NCBI GenBank assembly: GCA_964358485.1
Contig: CAYHPY010000156.1
Coordinates: 1 to 6,236 of the forward strand
Origin: CAYHPY01 sp964358485
GTDB taxonomy: Bacteria; Elusimicrobiota; Elusimicrobia; UBA1565; UBA9628
Direction of reading: 5' to 3'
DNA length: 6,236 nucleotides
Notes under the pieces: model-generated
Databases searched by the model: none
Told to the model about the DNA's origin: nothing
The model's input: only the letters and a program-made list of their open reading frames with translations
Shown here: in pieces, positions 5,442 through 6,236 of the stretch
How positions within the stretch are numbered: the stretch's first letter is position 1
How the letters are laid out: the number at the start of each line of letters is the position of its first letter
Translations under genes and position numbers: made by a program

Positions 5442-5930
5442 ATGGCCTCTCGCCACGGATGGGGCTTCACCCTCATCGAGTTGATGATCGTCGTGGCCAT
5501 CATCGGCATCCTGGCGGCCATCGCCGTGCCCAAGTTCGCCGACCTGGTGAGGAAATCCCGGGAGGGGCAAAGCAAGGGCAACCTGGGCTCTATCCGTTCC
5601 GCTCTCTCCATATACTACGCCGATATGGAGGGGAACTATCCCTACGACCTCAATTCCCTGGCCACCGGGGGGAAGTACCTCTCCGCCATCCCCAACGCCA
5701 GCGCCTCCGGCTATCACGCCGAGAGCGCCGTAATCAGGCACAACTGGGGGATACAAGCCTTGGGCTGCAGCGGCCCCTATCAATGGGATTCTGGGCAATG
5801 GTTCTATTGGAACGACCCCGGCACCTGCGCCTGGCCTCCGCCGGCGGGCTACGCGGCCCGCAACCTCGGCGAGGTCTGGGTCGGCTGCTCCCACACCGAC
5901 ACCAAGGGCACGCAGTGGACTTCCTACTGA
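5442..5930 (+). CDS. Type IV pilin-like (prepilin) protein
   Basis: This 162-residue product begins with a short leader MASRHGWG, the prepilin peptidase cleavage site G8/F9, then FTLIELMIVVAIIGILAAIAVP, with the conserved Glu at mature position 5 (E13). The hydrophobic helix continues into an amphipathic alpha-1 (KFADLVRKSREGQSKGNLGSIRSALSIYYADMEG), the hallmark of type IV pilins and type II secretion pseudopilins. The globular part is short and rich in Trp, Tyr and Gly, with Cys at 109, 129 and 149, and ends GCSHTDTKGTQWTSY, a tail I associate with the expanded pilin-like families of Elusimicrobiota. The protein would be inserted in the inner membrane, cleaved and N-methylated by PilD, and assembled into a pilus or pseudopilus. 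No assembly genes are in the window, so it is an orphan subunit here. The start is forced by an in-frame TAA nine bases upstream, and there is no Shine-Dalgarno sequence. Confidence 0.93.
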   Translation: MASRHGWGFTLIELMIVVAIIGILAAIAVPKFADLVRKSREGQSKGNLGSIRSALSIYYADMEGNYPYDLNSLATGGKYLSAIPNASASGYHAESAVIRHNWGIQALGCSGPYQWDSGQWFYWNDPGTCAWPPPAGYAARNLGEVWVGCSHTDTKGTQWTSY

Positions 5931-5967
5931 AGCTCCCCGCCGTCGCCGACGGTCGACGGGGATGTCC

Positions 5968-5997
5968 TTGCTTTCCGACGAGGAATCATGATAAAAT
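5968..5997 (+). promoter_or_regulatory. Possible promoter of the SWIB gene
   Basis: TTGCTT (5968-5973; TTG conserved) and TAAAAT (5992-5997, five of six) are 18 bases apart. The start point would fall near 6003, giving a leader of about 45 bases that contains the AGGAG at 6032-6036. Confidence 0.4.
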
Positions 5998-6048
5998 GTA
6001 TGTCTCGCCGGCCAAGCTGATGCCTGGCGACAGGAGAACACAAATACC

Positions 6049-6236
6049 ATGGTGAAGAAGGCCAACGCAGCGTTCATGAAGCCCCTGACCCCCAGCCAGG
6101 ACCTGGCGAAGGTCGTCGGCAACAAGCCCCTCCCCCGCACCGAAGTCGTCAAGAAGCTCTGGGCGTACATCAAGAAGAACAACCTGCAGGACAAGAAGAA
6201 CCGCCGCAACATCAACGCCGACGCGGCGCTGAAGGC
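6049..6236 (+). CDS. SWIB/MDM2-domain protein, 3' end cut by window
   Basis: Sixty-two residues are visible before the window edge. After a short basic start (MVKKANAAF), the sequence MKPLTPSQDLAKVVGNKPLPRTEVVKKLWAYIKKNNLQDKKNRRNINADAALK follows the SWIB consensus closely: xPLxPSxxLAxVVGxxPLPRxEVxKKLWxYIKxxNLQDxxNRRxINxDxxL. SWIB domains are known from SWI/SNF subunits in eukaryotes and from chlamydial and some other bacterial proteins, where they may affect DNA topology or chromatin-like packing. The remaining part of the domain, typically a F-helix ending near GxxxxxMFEM, should lie just outside. The ATG at 6049 is preceded by AGGAG at 6032-6036 with a 12-base spacer, which is long. GTG at 6052 would be a worse start. 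The many Lys residues fit nucleic-acid association. Confidence 0.92.
   Translation, partial: MVKKANAAFMKPLTPSQDLAKVVGNKPLPRTEVVKKLWAYIKKNNLQDKKNRRNINADAALK

Noticed and set aside
5938..5959. GC-rich hairpin (CCGTC/GACGG with alternatives) after the pilin stop as a terminator
   Set aside because: The best stem is only five pairs, several foldings compete, and no T-rich tract follows.
5006..6055. 349-codon open frame across the SpeE-like and pilin genes, plus strand
   Set aside because: It is Arg/Pro/Gly-rich with no domain and runs through two well-supported genes on different frames and strands, typical of a shadow frame in high-GC DNA.
5367..6215. 282-codon minus-strand open frame opposite the pilin and SWIB genes
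   Set aside because: It is antisense to two clear domains and shows no motif of its own.

Overview
This is a high-GC, gene-dense bacterial window. It carries eight protein genes (the first and last cut by the window edges), one tRNA, and short intergenic gaps. The best lineage clue is a pilin-like protein (5442-5930). It has a class III prepilin leader, a short globular tail and a C-terminus reading GCSHTDTKGTQWTSY. That ending resembles the many pilin-like proteins of Elusimicrobiota (lineages related to Elusimicrobium), so I infer an Elusimicrobiota or similar uncultured Gram-negative genome. This rests on recalled family resemblance, not on a search.

Layout from left to right. (1) 1-875, + strand: the 3' part of a gene for a basic-tailed protein whose core looks like a two-repeat LAGLIDADG fold with both catalytic acids lost. 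(2) 879-1322, - strand: a stand-alone, degenerate response-regulator receiver protein that converges on gene 1 with only three bases between the stops. (3) 1408-2391, + strand: a membrane-anchored or secreted DUF922-type zinc peptidase, divergent from gene 2. (4) 2404-2494: tRNA-Ser(CGA) with encoded CCA. (5) 2549-2965 and 2955-3836, + strand: a small SEC-C zinc-motif protein overlapping a metallo-beta-lactamase-fold hydrolase. (6) 3848-3889: a perfect, loopless 42-bp palindrome at the convergent junction. (7) 3885-4664 and 4661-5341, - strand: a short-chain dehydrogenase translationally coupled (ATGA overlap) to an upstream spermidine-synthase-like SAM-binding protein. (8) 5442-5930, + strand: the pilin-like protein. 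(9) 6049 to the end, + strand: the start of a SWIB-domain protein.

The genes do not form one recognisable pathway. The cotranscribed pairs (SEC-C with MBL hydrolase, SpeE-like with SDR) look like small housekeeping or accessory units. I see no phage, transposon, CRISPR or toxin-antitoxin module. The most interesting signals are the catalytically dead LAGLIDADG-like protein, the perfect palindrome in which the SDR stop codon sits, and two genes (1408 and 5442) that lack a Shine-Dalgarno sequence and have a -10-like hexamer ending exactly five bases before the ATG, which suggests leaderless mRNAs. There is no gene-free stretch longer than about 120 bases.
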